DNA of 64,000 bases from Planctomycetota bacterium (GTDB lineage: Bacteria > Planctomycetota > Phycisphaerae > Sedimentisphaerales > Anaerobacaceae). The stretch covers positions 62,001 to 126,000 of the forward strand of contig VRUL01000014.1 of NCBI GenBank assembly GCA_019456145.1, read 5' to 3'. A program made the position numbers and the translations under genes. Of the stretch, positions 26,382-34,686 are shown one piece after another (position 1 is the first letter of the stretch; every line of letters starts with the position of its first letter). Under the pieces are notes generated by a model that saw only the letters and a list, made by a program, of their open reading frames with translations, did not search any database and had not been told where the DNA came from.

Positions 26382-27473
26382 TTATTCCATATTTTCCGGC
26401 TTGTGCCGATGTGCTAATGCTCTTGCCATATAATCATCCAGCAGCTCTATTTCAAATTCTTTGATCATCTCTTGCACACTTATCTTCTGGTCTTGGCTGG
26501 ATACTAACACCGGACCCAGGCGGCCGGGGTCGGTTATTTTAACTTTGGGCCCGTACTTAGCTTTGAGTTTTCTTAGCCGCCCCCAATTATAATCCAGATG
26601 TGCCAGGGCACAATTCAGATTCACGGTCGTAACAACAAAATCAAAATAATTCGTGTTGGAGGCAACGACCTGACCTAAAGGATTGTAAATTTCTGAGGGT
26701 GTCGTTTTACCAGCGATAGCACCAACGAAATGGCTACGGCAGGAATATGCCCAATATGCCTGCATAAGTCCACCGTGATACATGGATGAAAATATAATCA
26801 AATCCGGTCTGGCTTTAACGTACTTTAATCTTAATTCATCAAAATTCAGGTCGAAGCATATAGCAAACGCTACCCGGCCAAAGTCACACTCAATTATGGG
26901 TGCATCTCTGCCGCAAAGAATTCCGGCTACGGTCGTCTCCTCTATAACAACATGATTTTTATTGTAGATACCTGCTACCTTACCTTTTCTATCAAGCATT
27001 ACACTTGAGTTACGCCAAGTCCCGTCTTTGGCCTGGCGGGCCGCTGAATACACGATATAACAGTTATTTTCTTTTGCGGTTTTTGCAAAGAAATCCCGTA
27101 TCTGATTCCTGCGAACTTTATAATACTCCAATCTCTTTTCGAGACTGAAACCAGACGGTCGATCACAGGCCTCGGGGACAACGATTAGATCGGGCCTATC
27201 AGGCAATACCTGCGCAAACTTGCTCCGCCAGTGCGCTATCATTTTATCAACTACTTTCTGTGGAGCCGTATTTGCGTTTACTGATAAAGGGCTCGGCCCA
27301 ATCGTTGCTATCTTGACGAAGCCTTTTTTCCTGGCTTTCCTGGAGACGTCTATACGAATTTCATCCGTCTTCTTGGCGTAAAGGATATTACCCTGACACA
27401 GAACCAGCCAGGATAAAATAATCGCTGAAAACATTTTAACCGGTAACTTTAGACTCAATATCGACTGCCTCAT
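26382..27473 (-). CDS. Exported carbon-nitrogen hydrolase (nitrilase superfamily)
   Basis: A 363-residue protein. The ATG at 27473 has AGGAG 7 bases upstream; an earlier ATG lacks one. A signal peptide or anchor (about residues 12-33) precedes the hydrolase domain. The catalytic triad is seen as Glu101 (VVPEACDRP), Lys172 (YNKNHVV) and Cys206 (AICFDLNF). Members split amides or nitriles. Located between an exported Gfo/Idh/MocA gene and a beta-helix gene, it may deal with an amide on a sugar or peptide outside the cytoplasm. Confidence 0.87.
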   Translation of the reverse strand: MRQSILSLKLPVKMFSAIILSWLVLCQGNILYAKKTDEIRIDVSRKARKKGFVKIATIGPSPLSVNANTAPQKVVDKMIAHWRSKFAQVLPDRPDLIVVPEACDRPSGFSLEKRLEYYKVRRNQIRDFFAKTAKENNCYIVYSAARQAKDGTWRNSSVMLDRKGKVAGIYNKNHVVIEETTVAGILCGRDAPIIECDFGRVAFAICFDLNFDELRLKYVKARPDLIIFSSMYHGGLMQAYWAYSCRSHFVGAIAGKTTPSEIYNPLGQVVASNTNYFDFVVTTVNLNCALAHLDYNWGRLRKLKAKYGPKVKITDPGRLGPVLVSSQDQKISVQEMIKEFEIELLDDYMARALAHRHKPENME

Positions 27474-27518
27474 TTCTATTCTCCTACACACGTAAACGAA
27501 CAAATACTTACTTAGAGC

Positions 27519-28871
27519 CTATTTTTGTTTCGAAGCCCGCCGGTCGTCGATTTTGGTTTTTGCCTCTATCTTATTGCCCTCCAGGACGACTTTGCCGACA
27601 TGCTCTTCGATACGAATCCCTATATTCTGAGTCAGTGAGTCTTTTCCTCTTGTATCACGTATGATGTTATTTCTGAACACAAGATCGTTGGTATAACCCC
27701 GAATGCGAATCCCTGCTGCCGCGTCACCGATTCCGTTATTTTCTATGATATTTTCTTCGATGCGATTTCGATGGGCAGCCATTCCAGGAGTTTCATTGCG
27801 GAAGAAAATCCCGTTCAGATGGTTCAAACGGACAAGATTTCTACGCAGCAGATTGTCGGAATCTTTGTGTCCGATGGAAATACCGAACCGCCCATTGCTT
27901 TCCAGGACATTGTCCTCAAACAGTCCGTGCCGAACCCGCCAGCACAAAAACAGCCCGTCTGTTCCATTCCGGCGTGCAATACAATTACGCACAACCGGAC
28001 GCTGTGACCCACTCCCAGGATGAATCCCTAAAGAAGCGTTATCTTCGCAAATGCAATCAATCACAGTGACATCATTGGACTGCTGAAAGCTGATTCCATC
28101 TCCGTTGTAGTTACGAACCAGGCAGTTTCGAATGACCGTCCCAAAAGCACGGTAAAGAAAAATTCCCGCACCTCTGCATCCATTTAAGTGAACATTGGAT
28201 TTTTTATTGCCGTCGATAACGAGGTTTTCAATTCGTACCCCTTCAACGTTATACGCGCTGACAACAGGAAATACCGTCACTGCCTTGGCCTTATTGTGCA
28301 CCATGCAGTCGGCCATTAATGGATTATCGATAGAAAACGTGTTTCCATTGCGTCCGGTGATACGTGCGACGGTGGTATGAAATCCCCCCGCACGGTCGTC
28401 CCAGACAGCCACACCATACCCGACAGCAAATCCGGCCGGATCCTCTACCGTAACCTGCTGCTCGCCATAATCGCCGTCGAGAGCCAGAGCAGATACAACA
28501 CCATCTGCCTTGCGCAAAACTGTTTTGCCTTTTGTGCCCCGGACGGTAACGTTCGAGCGTAGATGCAGTGAGTCGTACATGATAAACTCACCCTGGCCGA
28601 TTTCCACGACACCACCTCCCAGCCCGGCAATGTAATCGACCGCCGCCTGCAACACGCGATTGTCGCCTCCGACCAGGTCCGCGTTTTTGGTTCCGACGGT
28701 GACGCTCGGCAATTCCTTCATTGCCGAGTGCATAATTTGGGGCAGTTGTCGTTCTTCGCGTTTCGGTGATAAATCCTGTTGAACTCCTGAACCAAGGGTT
28801 ATGTCCGCAGCATTAACAACCATAGCAGCAGCAAACAGTGAAATAAGAATTATTCTTTGTCGAGTAGACAT
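27519..28871 (-). CDS. Exported right-handed parallel beta-helix protein
   Basis: A 450-residue protein with a signal peptide (VVNAAD) and GAGGAA before the ATG. After an N-terminal pectate-lyase-type opening (LQAAVDYIAGLGGGVVEIG) it has a long solenoid with strands such as NVEGVRIENLVID, TVIRNCLVRNYNGDG and NLLRRNLVRLNHLNG. The N-terminal segment and ladder resemble polysaccharide lyases or epimerases of the Pectate_lyase_3 / beta-helix group. No catalytic residues can be assigned with confidence. It could cut or bind an uronic-acid polymer. Confidence 0.85.
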   Translation of the reverse strand: MSTRQRIILISLFAAAMVVNAADITLGSGVQQDLSPKREERQLPQIMHSAMKELPSVTVGTKNADLVGGDNRVLQAAVDYIAGLGGGVVEIGQGEFIMYDSLHLRSNVTVRGTKGKTVLRKADGVVSALALDGDYGEQQVTVEDPAGFAVGYGVAVWDDRAGGFHTTVARITGRNGNTFSIDNPLMADCMVHNKAKAVTVFPVVSAYNVEGVRIENLVIDGNKKSNVHLNGCRGAGIFLYRAFGTVIRNCLVRNYNGDGISFQQSNDVTVIDCICEDNASLGIHPGSGSQRPVVRNCIARRNGTDGLFLCWRVRHGLFEDNVLESNGRFGISIGHKDSDNLLRRNLVRLNHLNGIFFRNETPGMAAHRNRIEENIIENNGIGDAAAGIRIRGYTNDLVFRNNIIRDTRGKDSLTQNIGIRIEEHVGKVVLEGNKIEAKTKIDDRRASKQK

Positions 28872-29022
28872 AATATGGTTCCTCCATATCTGTTAATTGC
28901 TGTATGTTGACGTATGAAATTATGAACTTTGAGTAAAGATTAACCTATCAAAAGGAAAATGTCAATACAAATCGCAACAAACGAATTGGACAGCTTCTGT
29001 TTTACTCTTTGACGCCGGACGA

Positions 29023-29139
29023 CTACGATTTCTTACTGTTTTGCCCCAGCCTCCGTCCTACCTCCCGCAGGGTATTTACATCCTGCCCGTCAATCGAGCC
29101 GTCAGGAAGCGGTGCGATGTTCAACAGCAGATTCGCTGA
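29023..29139 (-). pseudogene. 3' fragment of an alpha-L-fucosidase (GH29) gene
   Basis: In the frame ending at the TAG at 29025-29023 the minus strand reads SANLLLNIAPLPDGSIDGQD and then NTLREVGRRLGQN. This is the conserved C-terminal end of the GH29 catalytic domain (typical form GGNLLLNVGP-DG-I). Two codons upstream is an in-frame stop, so only the tail is left. The start of the fragment overlaps, in another frame, the last 13 codons of the BlaR1-like gene (29102-33061). Nothing else of the fucosidase is seen in the window. Confidence 0.75.
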
Positions 29140-32100
29140 TTATGAGTTTAACCTGTTTCCTTGCAGGAACAGATATTTCCCCCTTAGCTTCTTCAATCTT
29201 CTCCCGGTTTTTATACCAATCATCAGTTATCGGATCGCGGATATAAAGTGTACCCACAGAAAACGTGCCTGGGAAATGCAAGGCTCGTTTTTTCCCCTCG
29301 ACCTGCACATCGGTTTTTTGCTCCACATCGGAGTCCGCCGGCAAAATCTCTATCTCAACCGGATTGCTGGTCACCTGGAGCGAATCACCCCTTTCGCCCT
29401 TGGCCGGCCGGACGGCCAGCGTGATCTTGACCGCATGCTTGCCCGGCTGCAGCTCGAATGGATGGTCCTTGAACTTCAAGCGACGATCTACCTTGAAAAA
29501 GATATTCCGGTGTTCCTGACCGGGCTTGAGATCGTACAATCTGACCCGACTGCGTATTGACGGAAGGTCAAATATTCGTCCATCGACGTGGATTTTCACG
29601 GCCTCGTACGCGAGGGCAAATTTGAAATGCCGCTTACCGGTGTTGCGGACGTCGATCTTCCAGGTAATCGTCTCATCCACGTTCCACCGGGCTCGGTTGC
29701 TCCGCAGGCGGACCTGGACGCCCTCAACCGCCTCGCCCCAACCACTTTCCCCCTCAACCTGCACATCGGGTTTTTCAACTTCGACTTGCGAATTGGTTTT
29801 CTCCTCCGGATAGATAGATTCAAATTCCTCTTCGGTATAAACACGAATGAAGTGGCCGTCTATTATGTATTTATGTGTGCCGAGAATTGCTTGCAGCGCC
29901 TCTTCAAACGTTACGTTATAGAGTTCGTTTACTGGAACTTGACCGGCTACTTTGTCTGACAGGATAATATTTTTCTTGTATGCTTTGCCTAAAAACCGTA
30001 ATGCTTCTCTTATGGACATTCCCTCCTTAAACGTAACAAGCTGATGGCGTTTTGAATCACCGCCGGAATTATTGGAAGCGGCCTTTTCAACTTCAACCTG
30101 CACATCGGTCTTGAAATTCGGCTTGAGAGAGACGTTTTTGAAGGTGACCCATTCAACTGCATCGTTAGATTGATCAGTTTCATATCTATAATTACGTTTC
30201 CAATCACCAAAACAAACACCGATTCTAATATCACAATTAACTATTTCTTCATCAAAAGCTGCACCAAGCCATACTATTTTTTCATCCAGCGACCCGTCTA
30301 AATATTTTATATTTTCTTTCCCATTCTTCTTGCTGGTACTGAATAAAGCTCCGCCGTTAGTTGTTTTGGCATTTAATGGAATTACCATAGCATCGATGTC
30401 CCTGCCTGCCATGCCACTGTATTTGACTGCGAATTTATATCCTTTTTCGCCATCTTTGGGAAAAGCCCTTCCAAAATCATCATCATATGGAGAGTTTTTT
30501 AGCAAACTCCCATCAGGTCGCCACCATTGTTTACCTTCGCTGGGATGATCACAAACCCCCACCAACTCAACCGTCACACCCTCAACCGTTACACCAATAG
30601 CCAACGTTTTTTTGAATTTAGAGAGTTCTTTTTGATTTCTCTTTTCCTTTATCTCAACCTGCACAGCGGATTTTTGGCCAGATTTGACATTCGCATAAAC
30701 TTTTGGGAAATCCCCTCTCATGAGATACTTACCGCTTCTGAGACCGCCAATATTGAACGTCCCGTCCTGTTTTGAAGTACATACGAACCTTTCAAAAAAG
30801 AACGGTGAAAAAGCCGGCACGACCGCTAGTTTAACTCCTGCTACCCCTTCACCACTCTTACTATCGATAACCTTTCCTTCAATTCTTCCCTCAGCAGTCA
30901 ATTCAACTCTAATATCCGTTTGCCCGGCTATAAACTCCGCTCCCTCATATCCAGCCGAGAGATTCTCCGGTTTGTGCGTATAAATAGTACTAAATCCTGC
31001 AGCCGATACAACAAAGTCAGCCCTTATATCCTCAGGAATATTATTAAACTCGAATTGCCCCTCTCTATCTGTCCTGACTGTCAGCCATGGCAAAGGTCCA
31101 AGTCCGGGCAGCCACCTTGTTTTTTCATTTTCAGAAGTTTTCTTCTTAAAAAGCACTGCTCGAACATCCGCATTGGCAATCCCTTCAGCGTTCTCATCGG
31201 CTATAAATCCTGCCAGTTTTACCGGCTTACCTAATGTAATCGTAACCTGCTGAGCACCATAAAGAGGCCATTCGGCCCATCCTAAGGCAAAACCTTTCTT
31301 TTGAGCCACCACTACTCCACCCATACTCCGACTTTTTTTCACTGAGGGTGTGGCTTTGAATAAGAATTCTCCATCTGCTTTCGTAGCCGCTTCTTCAACG
31401 AGTCGCAAATTAAGGCTACCCGCCATATCAAAGAACATCTCATACGCTGCTACTTTAGCCCCGCCCAAAAGACTGCCATCGACGTCAATTACTTTGCCCC
31501 CACATGTTGTCGGTGGATATTTGCCTGAGACAAACGTGCTTGAATCTCTCAGCTTCGGTGAAAATTTAAGTTGGTACATCCCAGGCTGATTCAAATCAAT
31601 TGGGAACTTTACACGATCTAATGGGATATAACAGCCGCTATTTGGATCCCTGCGTGCTCTTGTATATGACAATGAGTATTTGTCAGGAGATAAAATGATG
31701 CGGTTGTCTTTAACATCATTCCATATGATTATACTCCCCACTCTCTTGCCCTGTTTAGAAGTGATTTCAAACTCTATCCTCTCCTTTTTCCAGCTCTCGT
31801 CATACTCATTAGTGGGTTTGGGTATTGCTCGCAACTCTGCCAGATTTCTTGCCATACCACCACGCCAAACTTTAATCCCGTCCGGTCGAATACCACTATC
31901 GTAATCCAGCTTCCACCCCGCTGGCAATCCTTCTCCCACAAGCTGCATACAGGTGTTGCCTTTCGGCTTCGAAGTCAGGGCCAGGGTTGTTGGGATAACA
32001 AGGGCCGCTAAGAACAGAACTGTAATAACACCTGCCAACCAGAATGGGCAGTTTCGTTGGGTAGGTTTCAGACCTAATATATGGCGTACTCGGCCCAGCG

Positions 32101-33061
32101 TTGGCTTGTTGTCCTGGCCTAATCCTGCTGCAAGGATAGGCTGCTTTGCCATAAATCTGTCTCGGCCAACGCTTTCCAAAGTTGAGGCATAGGTCAAACG
32201 CCGGCCGGTAGCCTTAACAGCCAATTCATCGCAGCATAATTCGCGTTCCCTCCGCAAACAAATGGACAACCACCAAACGGCCGGATGATAAAACAGCAGT
32301 GTTTCAGTTACTCGCTGGGCCAGATTGACCCACAGATCAAGCCTGCGAATATGGGCTAATTCATGGGCTATCACCGCTTCGAGCATCTCCGGCTGCATCT
32401 GAGTTACCATCGCGGCAGGCAGCAGAACCATCGGCCGTAAGTAGCCTACAGCCATTGCCTGCAAAACAGTCGGCGATATGAACACCCGCGAAAACCCCCG
32501 CATACTCAGTCTTTCACTTAGCGAAGCAATACGCTGGGCTAATCTTTCCGGCAGTGGTTGTAAATGATGACGCCAGCGATATATGCCGACAAATCCCATA
32601 AGTAATCGCACACTCAGCACGACAACTCCAACCATCCATATCACCAAAACCCATGGCATCGATACATTCAGCCAGTCAGATATTCTCCGGCTCAACGGAA
32701 TCGAATTTGCCAATGTCGTTATGCCGGGACTGGAAGTCTCAGCTTCCGGCAAAATATCACCTGCAGGTAAAGCAGTGTAGGTGGAAGTTGCAATGGCCTC
32801 GGCTGATTCTGCTCCTGTCACAAGTTCGGTGTTTGGACTTATGGGAATATCAATAGCTGTGAAAGTTACTACAGGACAAATGATCATGGCTATAAAAGCC
32901 AGAAGATAAGCCCCATAGCGAGCATTGCCGTGCTTTAGTTTGAACACTCTAACAAACACACCAGCCAGAACCGCTACAGCCAGACCTTGCCAGAGAAAGT
33001 GCACCAACGTCAGGCCAAGCCGTTGCCAGAGGGGCTGAGAAAGAAATTCAACGATTGACAT
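29102..33061 (-). CDS. BlaR1/MecR1-like M56 sensor peptidase with long modular extension
   Basis: A 1319-residue membrane protein. The first about 365 residues form a BlaR1-type M56 module: four membrane helices, the zinc motif HELAH (residues 233-237) and CCDELAV (Glu279 region). The remaining about 950 residues are exported modules: carboxypeptidase-regulatory-like domains (GGKVIDVDGSLLGGA, GRIEGKVIDSKSGEGVAG), a secretin/TonB short N-terminal (STN)-like segment (SIREALRFLGKAYKKNIIL) and an Ig-like domain, with linkers containing DVQVE motifs. Partner of the BlaI-type repressor upstream (TAATG overlap). The signal sensed is unknown. The last codons run into a fucosidase fragment, so the natural C-terminus may be altered. 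Confidence 0.87.
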   Translation of the reverse strand: MSIVEFLSQPLWQRLGLTLVHFLWQGLAVAVLAGVFVRVFKLKHGNARYGAYLLAFIAMIICPVVTFTAIDIPISPNTELVTGAESAEAIATSTYTALPAGDILPEAETSSPGITTLANSIPLSRRISDWLNVSMPWVLVIWMVGVVVLSVRLLMGFVGIYRWRHHLQPLPERLAQRIASLSERLSMRGFSRVFISPTVLQAMAVGYLRPMVLLPAAMVTQMQPEMLEAVIAHELAHIRRLDLWVNLAQRVTETLLFYHPAVWWLSICLRRERELCCDELAVKATGRRLTYASTLESVGRDRFMAKQPILAAGLGQDNKPTLGRVRHILGLKPTQRNCPFWLAGVITVLFLAALVIPTTLALTSKPKGNTCMQLVGEGLPAGWKLDYDSGIRPDGIKVWRGGMARNLAELRAIPKPTNEYDESWKKERIEFEITSKQGKRVGSIIIWNDVKDNRIILSPDKYSLSYTRARRDPNSGCYIPLDRVKFPIDLNQPGMYQLKFSPKLRDSSTFVSGKYPPTTCGGKVIDVDGSLLGGAKVAAYEMFFDMAGSLNLRLVEEAATKADGEFLFKATPSVKKSRSMGGVVVAQKKGFALGWAEWPLYGAQQVTITLGKPVKLAGFIADENAEGIANADVRAVLFKKKTSENEKTRWLPGLGPLPWLTVRTDREGQFEFNNIPEDIRADFVVSAAGFSTIYTHKPENLSAGYEGAEFIAGQTDIRVELTAEGRIEGKVIDSKSGEGVAGVKLAVVPAFSPFFFERFVCTSKQDGTFNIGGLRSGKYLMRGDFPKVYANVKSGQKSAVQVEIKEKRNQKELSKFKKTLAIGVTVEGVTVELVGVCDHPSEGKQWWRPDGSLLKNSPYDDDFGRAFPKDGEKGYKFAVKYSGMAGRDIDAMVIPLNAKTTNGGALFSTSKKNGKENIKYLDGSLDEKIVWLGAAFDEEIVNCDIRIGVCFGDWKRNYRYETDQSNDAVEWVTFKNVSLKPNFKTDVQVEVEKAASNNSGGDSKRHQLVTFKEGMSIREALRFLGKAYKKNIILSDKVAGQVPVNELYNVTFEEALQAILGTHKYIIDGHFIRVYTEEEFESIYPEEKTNSQVEVEKPDVQVEGESGWGEAVEGVQVRLRSNRARWNVDETITWKIDVRNTGKRHFKFALAYEAVKIHVDGRIFDLPSIRSRVRLYDLKPGQEHRNIFFKVDRRLKFKDHPFELQPGKHAVKITLAVRPAKGERGDSLQVTSNPVEIEILPADSDVEQKTDVQVEGKKRALHFPGTFSVGTLYIRDPITDDWYKNREKIEEAKGEISVPARKQVKLIISESAVEHRTAS

Positions 33062-33456
33062 TATGCACCACCTTTCTTTCGAGTAAACCTGGTAATGGTT
33101 TTGTGGATTTCGTCCAGTTCTTCGCTGTTTGGCTCGGCCTGCTCAAGCAGATGTGCTACCAGGGCATTTGCAGAGCCGTCAAAGGCTCGATTTAGTAAGT
33201 CACTGAGCATACTGGACTGAGTTTTGTCCCGCGAGACTTTCGCCGAATAGATAAATGCTCGTCCTTTGGGCTTTTGATTAAGCAGGCCTTTCTCGGCCAT
33301 AACGTTCAAGAGGCTCATAACTGAGGTATAAGCCCTGGGCCGTTTAGGCTTAAGCAAATTCATGACCTCTCTAACTGTGCATGGCCCATCTTCCCAGATA
33401 ATCTGTAGAACTTCTAACTCCGCAGGGGTCGGGTTTTTGTGACGTGGTCTTGCCAT
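33061..33456 (-). CDS. blaI: BlaI/MecI/CopY family repressor
   Basis: A 131-residue winged-helix repressor with the family opening PTPAELEVLQIIWEDGPCTVREV and TSVMSLLNVMAEKGLL recognition region. Its stop overlaps the start of the BlaR1-like gene by one base (TAATG). In the known systems the membrane partner triggers cleavage of the repressor when a signal (such as a beta-lactam) is bound. It probably controls its own operon from sites at 33521-33564. Confidence 0.92.
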   Translation of the reverse strand: MARPRHKNPTPAELEVLQIIWEDGPCTVREVMNLLKPKRPRAYTSVMSLLNVMAEKGLLNQKPKGRAFIYSAKVSRDKTQSSMLSDLLNRAFDGSANALVAHLLEQAEPNSEELDEIHKTITRFTRKKGGA

Positions 33457-33520
33457 TAAACTACTCTCCTATTGAACTTTTCGAAAAACATTCCCTTGGT
33501 CAATTTACCAATTCGAACAC

Positions 33521-33564
33521 AAACTACTGCATAACCCGTAGTCTGTCAACGGTAAAACCCGTAG
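33521..33564 (-). promoter_or_regulatory. Promoter and candidate operator of the blaI-blaR operon
   Basis: On the minus strand a perfect -35 TTGACA (33549-33544) is followed after 17 bp by TAGTTT (33526-33521) as -10. The sequence CTACGGGTT occurs twice in direct orientation (33564-33556 and 33541-33533), flanking the -35, and ACTAC-N10-GTAGT forms an inverted repeat across the spacer. GTAG/CTAC arms are typical of BlaI-type operators. Overlap with the promoter fits repression. Confidence 0.6.
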
Positions 33565-34028
33565 ATAATAAAAAATATTAAAATTATTTTTGTCGATGCC
33601 AATACCAAGGGAGATGGTTGCGGTGCGCATCCGGGTATTTATATAGCATCAATAAGATATGAAAAGGAATAGATTTACAGCAGTATCGGAAAAAAGCTAT
33701 GTAGAAAGGGGGTGAAAAGACCCGGCCGCTTCCGAGAGAAGTGAATTGCCTCAGTTGTGGTGGTAAGAAAGGCCTGAAAAACTCGGCCGTGACCAATTAC
33801 ACAACGGCGAAACTGATCCTTAACGAGCACGTCCGCAACTGCGTTATCAAATCCGTCGGCCCTGTGGAGGACCATGGAAGACAGAATACCATCATCAAAA
33901 TTGAACCTGGGACGACGGCTGATTAGAAACATGTTAGTGTTCCATCTTATGCACGATTTCATTTATTCTTGATCTCCACATAATACAGGCTGTACTGTAC
34001 GGGGTGCAAAAAAAGAGGTGAAATTCAC

Positions 34029-34063
34029 TTGCATATAATACACCTGTACAATATACTATACAG
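34029..34063 (+). promoter_or_regulatory. Promoter with overlapping palindrome, cupin-regulator operon
   Basis: TTGCAT (34029-34034) and TATACT (34052-34057) are spaced by 17 bp. The inverted repeat CTGTA-N10-TACAG (34044-34063) overlaps the -10 box, and further CTGTAC copies lie just upstream (near 33991). This arrangement suggests autoregulation by the XRE-type regulator encoded next. Confidence 0.7.
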
Positions 34064-34110
34064 ATGTTCAGTTTCGTTTTCAAATGCTCCCGGTAGAAAA
34101 GGGTATCGAA

Positions 34111-34674
34111 ATGGCTGATACAATAACCACCGGCGACGACCTGGGGCAGAGAATAGCAATCCTCAGGAAACGCTACAGGCTGTCCATACGAAAGCTCGCG
34201 AAGATAGCAAAGGTAACGCCCGGGATAATCTCCTCGATTGAGCGTGGCAAGACCTCGCCGAGTATAGCAACGCTCCAGAAGATCCTCTCGGCGCTGGATT
34301 CCGACCTGGCCACCTTTTTTTCCGGAAACGAAGCAGCACAGCAGATACCGGTCCTGCTGCGCGAACGCATGCGTGTTGTCAGTGATCGGGAGCGAAGCTA
34401 TACGATAGTGTTCCCCAGGCGTGAGAACATCGCAGTAGAGATGTTGGACGAACAGCTATCGCCTTCCCGTCGACGTCCGCCGTACGAAACGCTCAAGTGC
34501 GACGTTGCGGGATACATCTTCTCGGGCGAGCTTGTTCTCGAAATCAAAGGCAAGAAGAAGAGGGTATTGCGGCCTGGCGACGCATTTTATGTAACCAAAG
34601 GACAAGAACATCGAGGCTACGCCTTCGATGAGCCGGTACGACTGATTACGGTCTATTCGCCGGCGAGGTATTAG
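34111..34674 (+). CDS. XRE-family regulator with C-terminal cupin sensor domain
   Basis: A 187-residue regulator. The ATG at 34111 has AAAGGG at a good distance; another ATG 27 bp earlier does not. An HTH of the XRE type is at residues 11-70 (LGQRIAILRKRY, SIRKLAKIAKVTPG, SSIERGKTSPS) and a cupin domain at about 110-187 (GELVLEIKGKKKRVLRPGDAFYV pattern). Regulators of this kind often sense a small metabolite and control the adjoining catabolic genes. It is 12 bp ahead of the aminotransferase and lies behind a promoter with a palindrome, so it probably regulates the operon and itself. Confidence 0.9.
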   Translation: MADTITTGDDLGQRIAILRKRYRLSIRKLAKIAKVTPGIISSIERGKTSPSIATLQKILSALDSDLATFFSGNEAAQQIPVLLRERMRVVSDRERSYTIVFPRRENIAVEMLDEQLSPSRRRPPYETLKCDVAGYIFSGELVLEIKGKKKRVLRPGDAFYVTKGQEHRGYAFDEPVRLITVYSPARY

Positions 34675-34686
34675 GAGACCATAAAG

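Larger units (their letters stand above)
33457..34110. other. Intergenic region between blaI and the cupin-regulator operon
   Basis: About 650 bp. It holds the blaI promoter (33521-33564) at one end and the operon promoter (34029-34063) at the other. Between them a plus-strand frame from GTG 33741 to 33926 (61 codons) contains CLSCGG, a single CxxC, and a minus-strand frame covers 33675-33962; neither has a convincing ribosome site or a recognised family, and they overlap each other. Confidence 0.5.

Noticed and set aside
29102..33061. Beta-lactam resistance system
   Set aside because: The BlaR1-like protein has no penicillin-binding sensor domain and no beta-lactamase gene is nearby.
33675..33962. 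95-codon minus-strand frame and overlapping plus-strand frame with CxxC
   Set aside because: Neither has a convincing ribosome site or recognisable domain, and they overlap each other.
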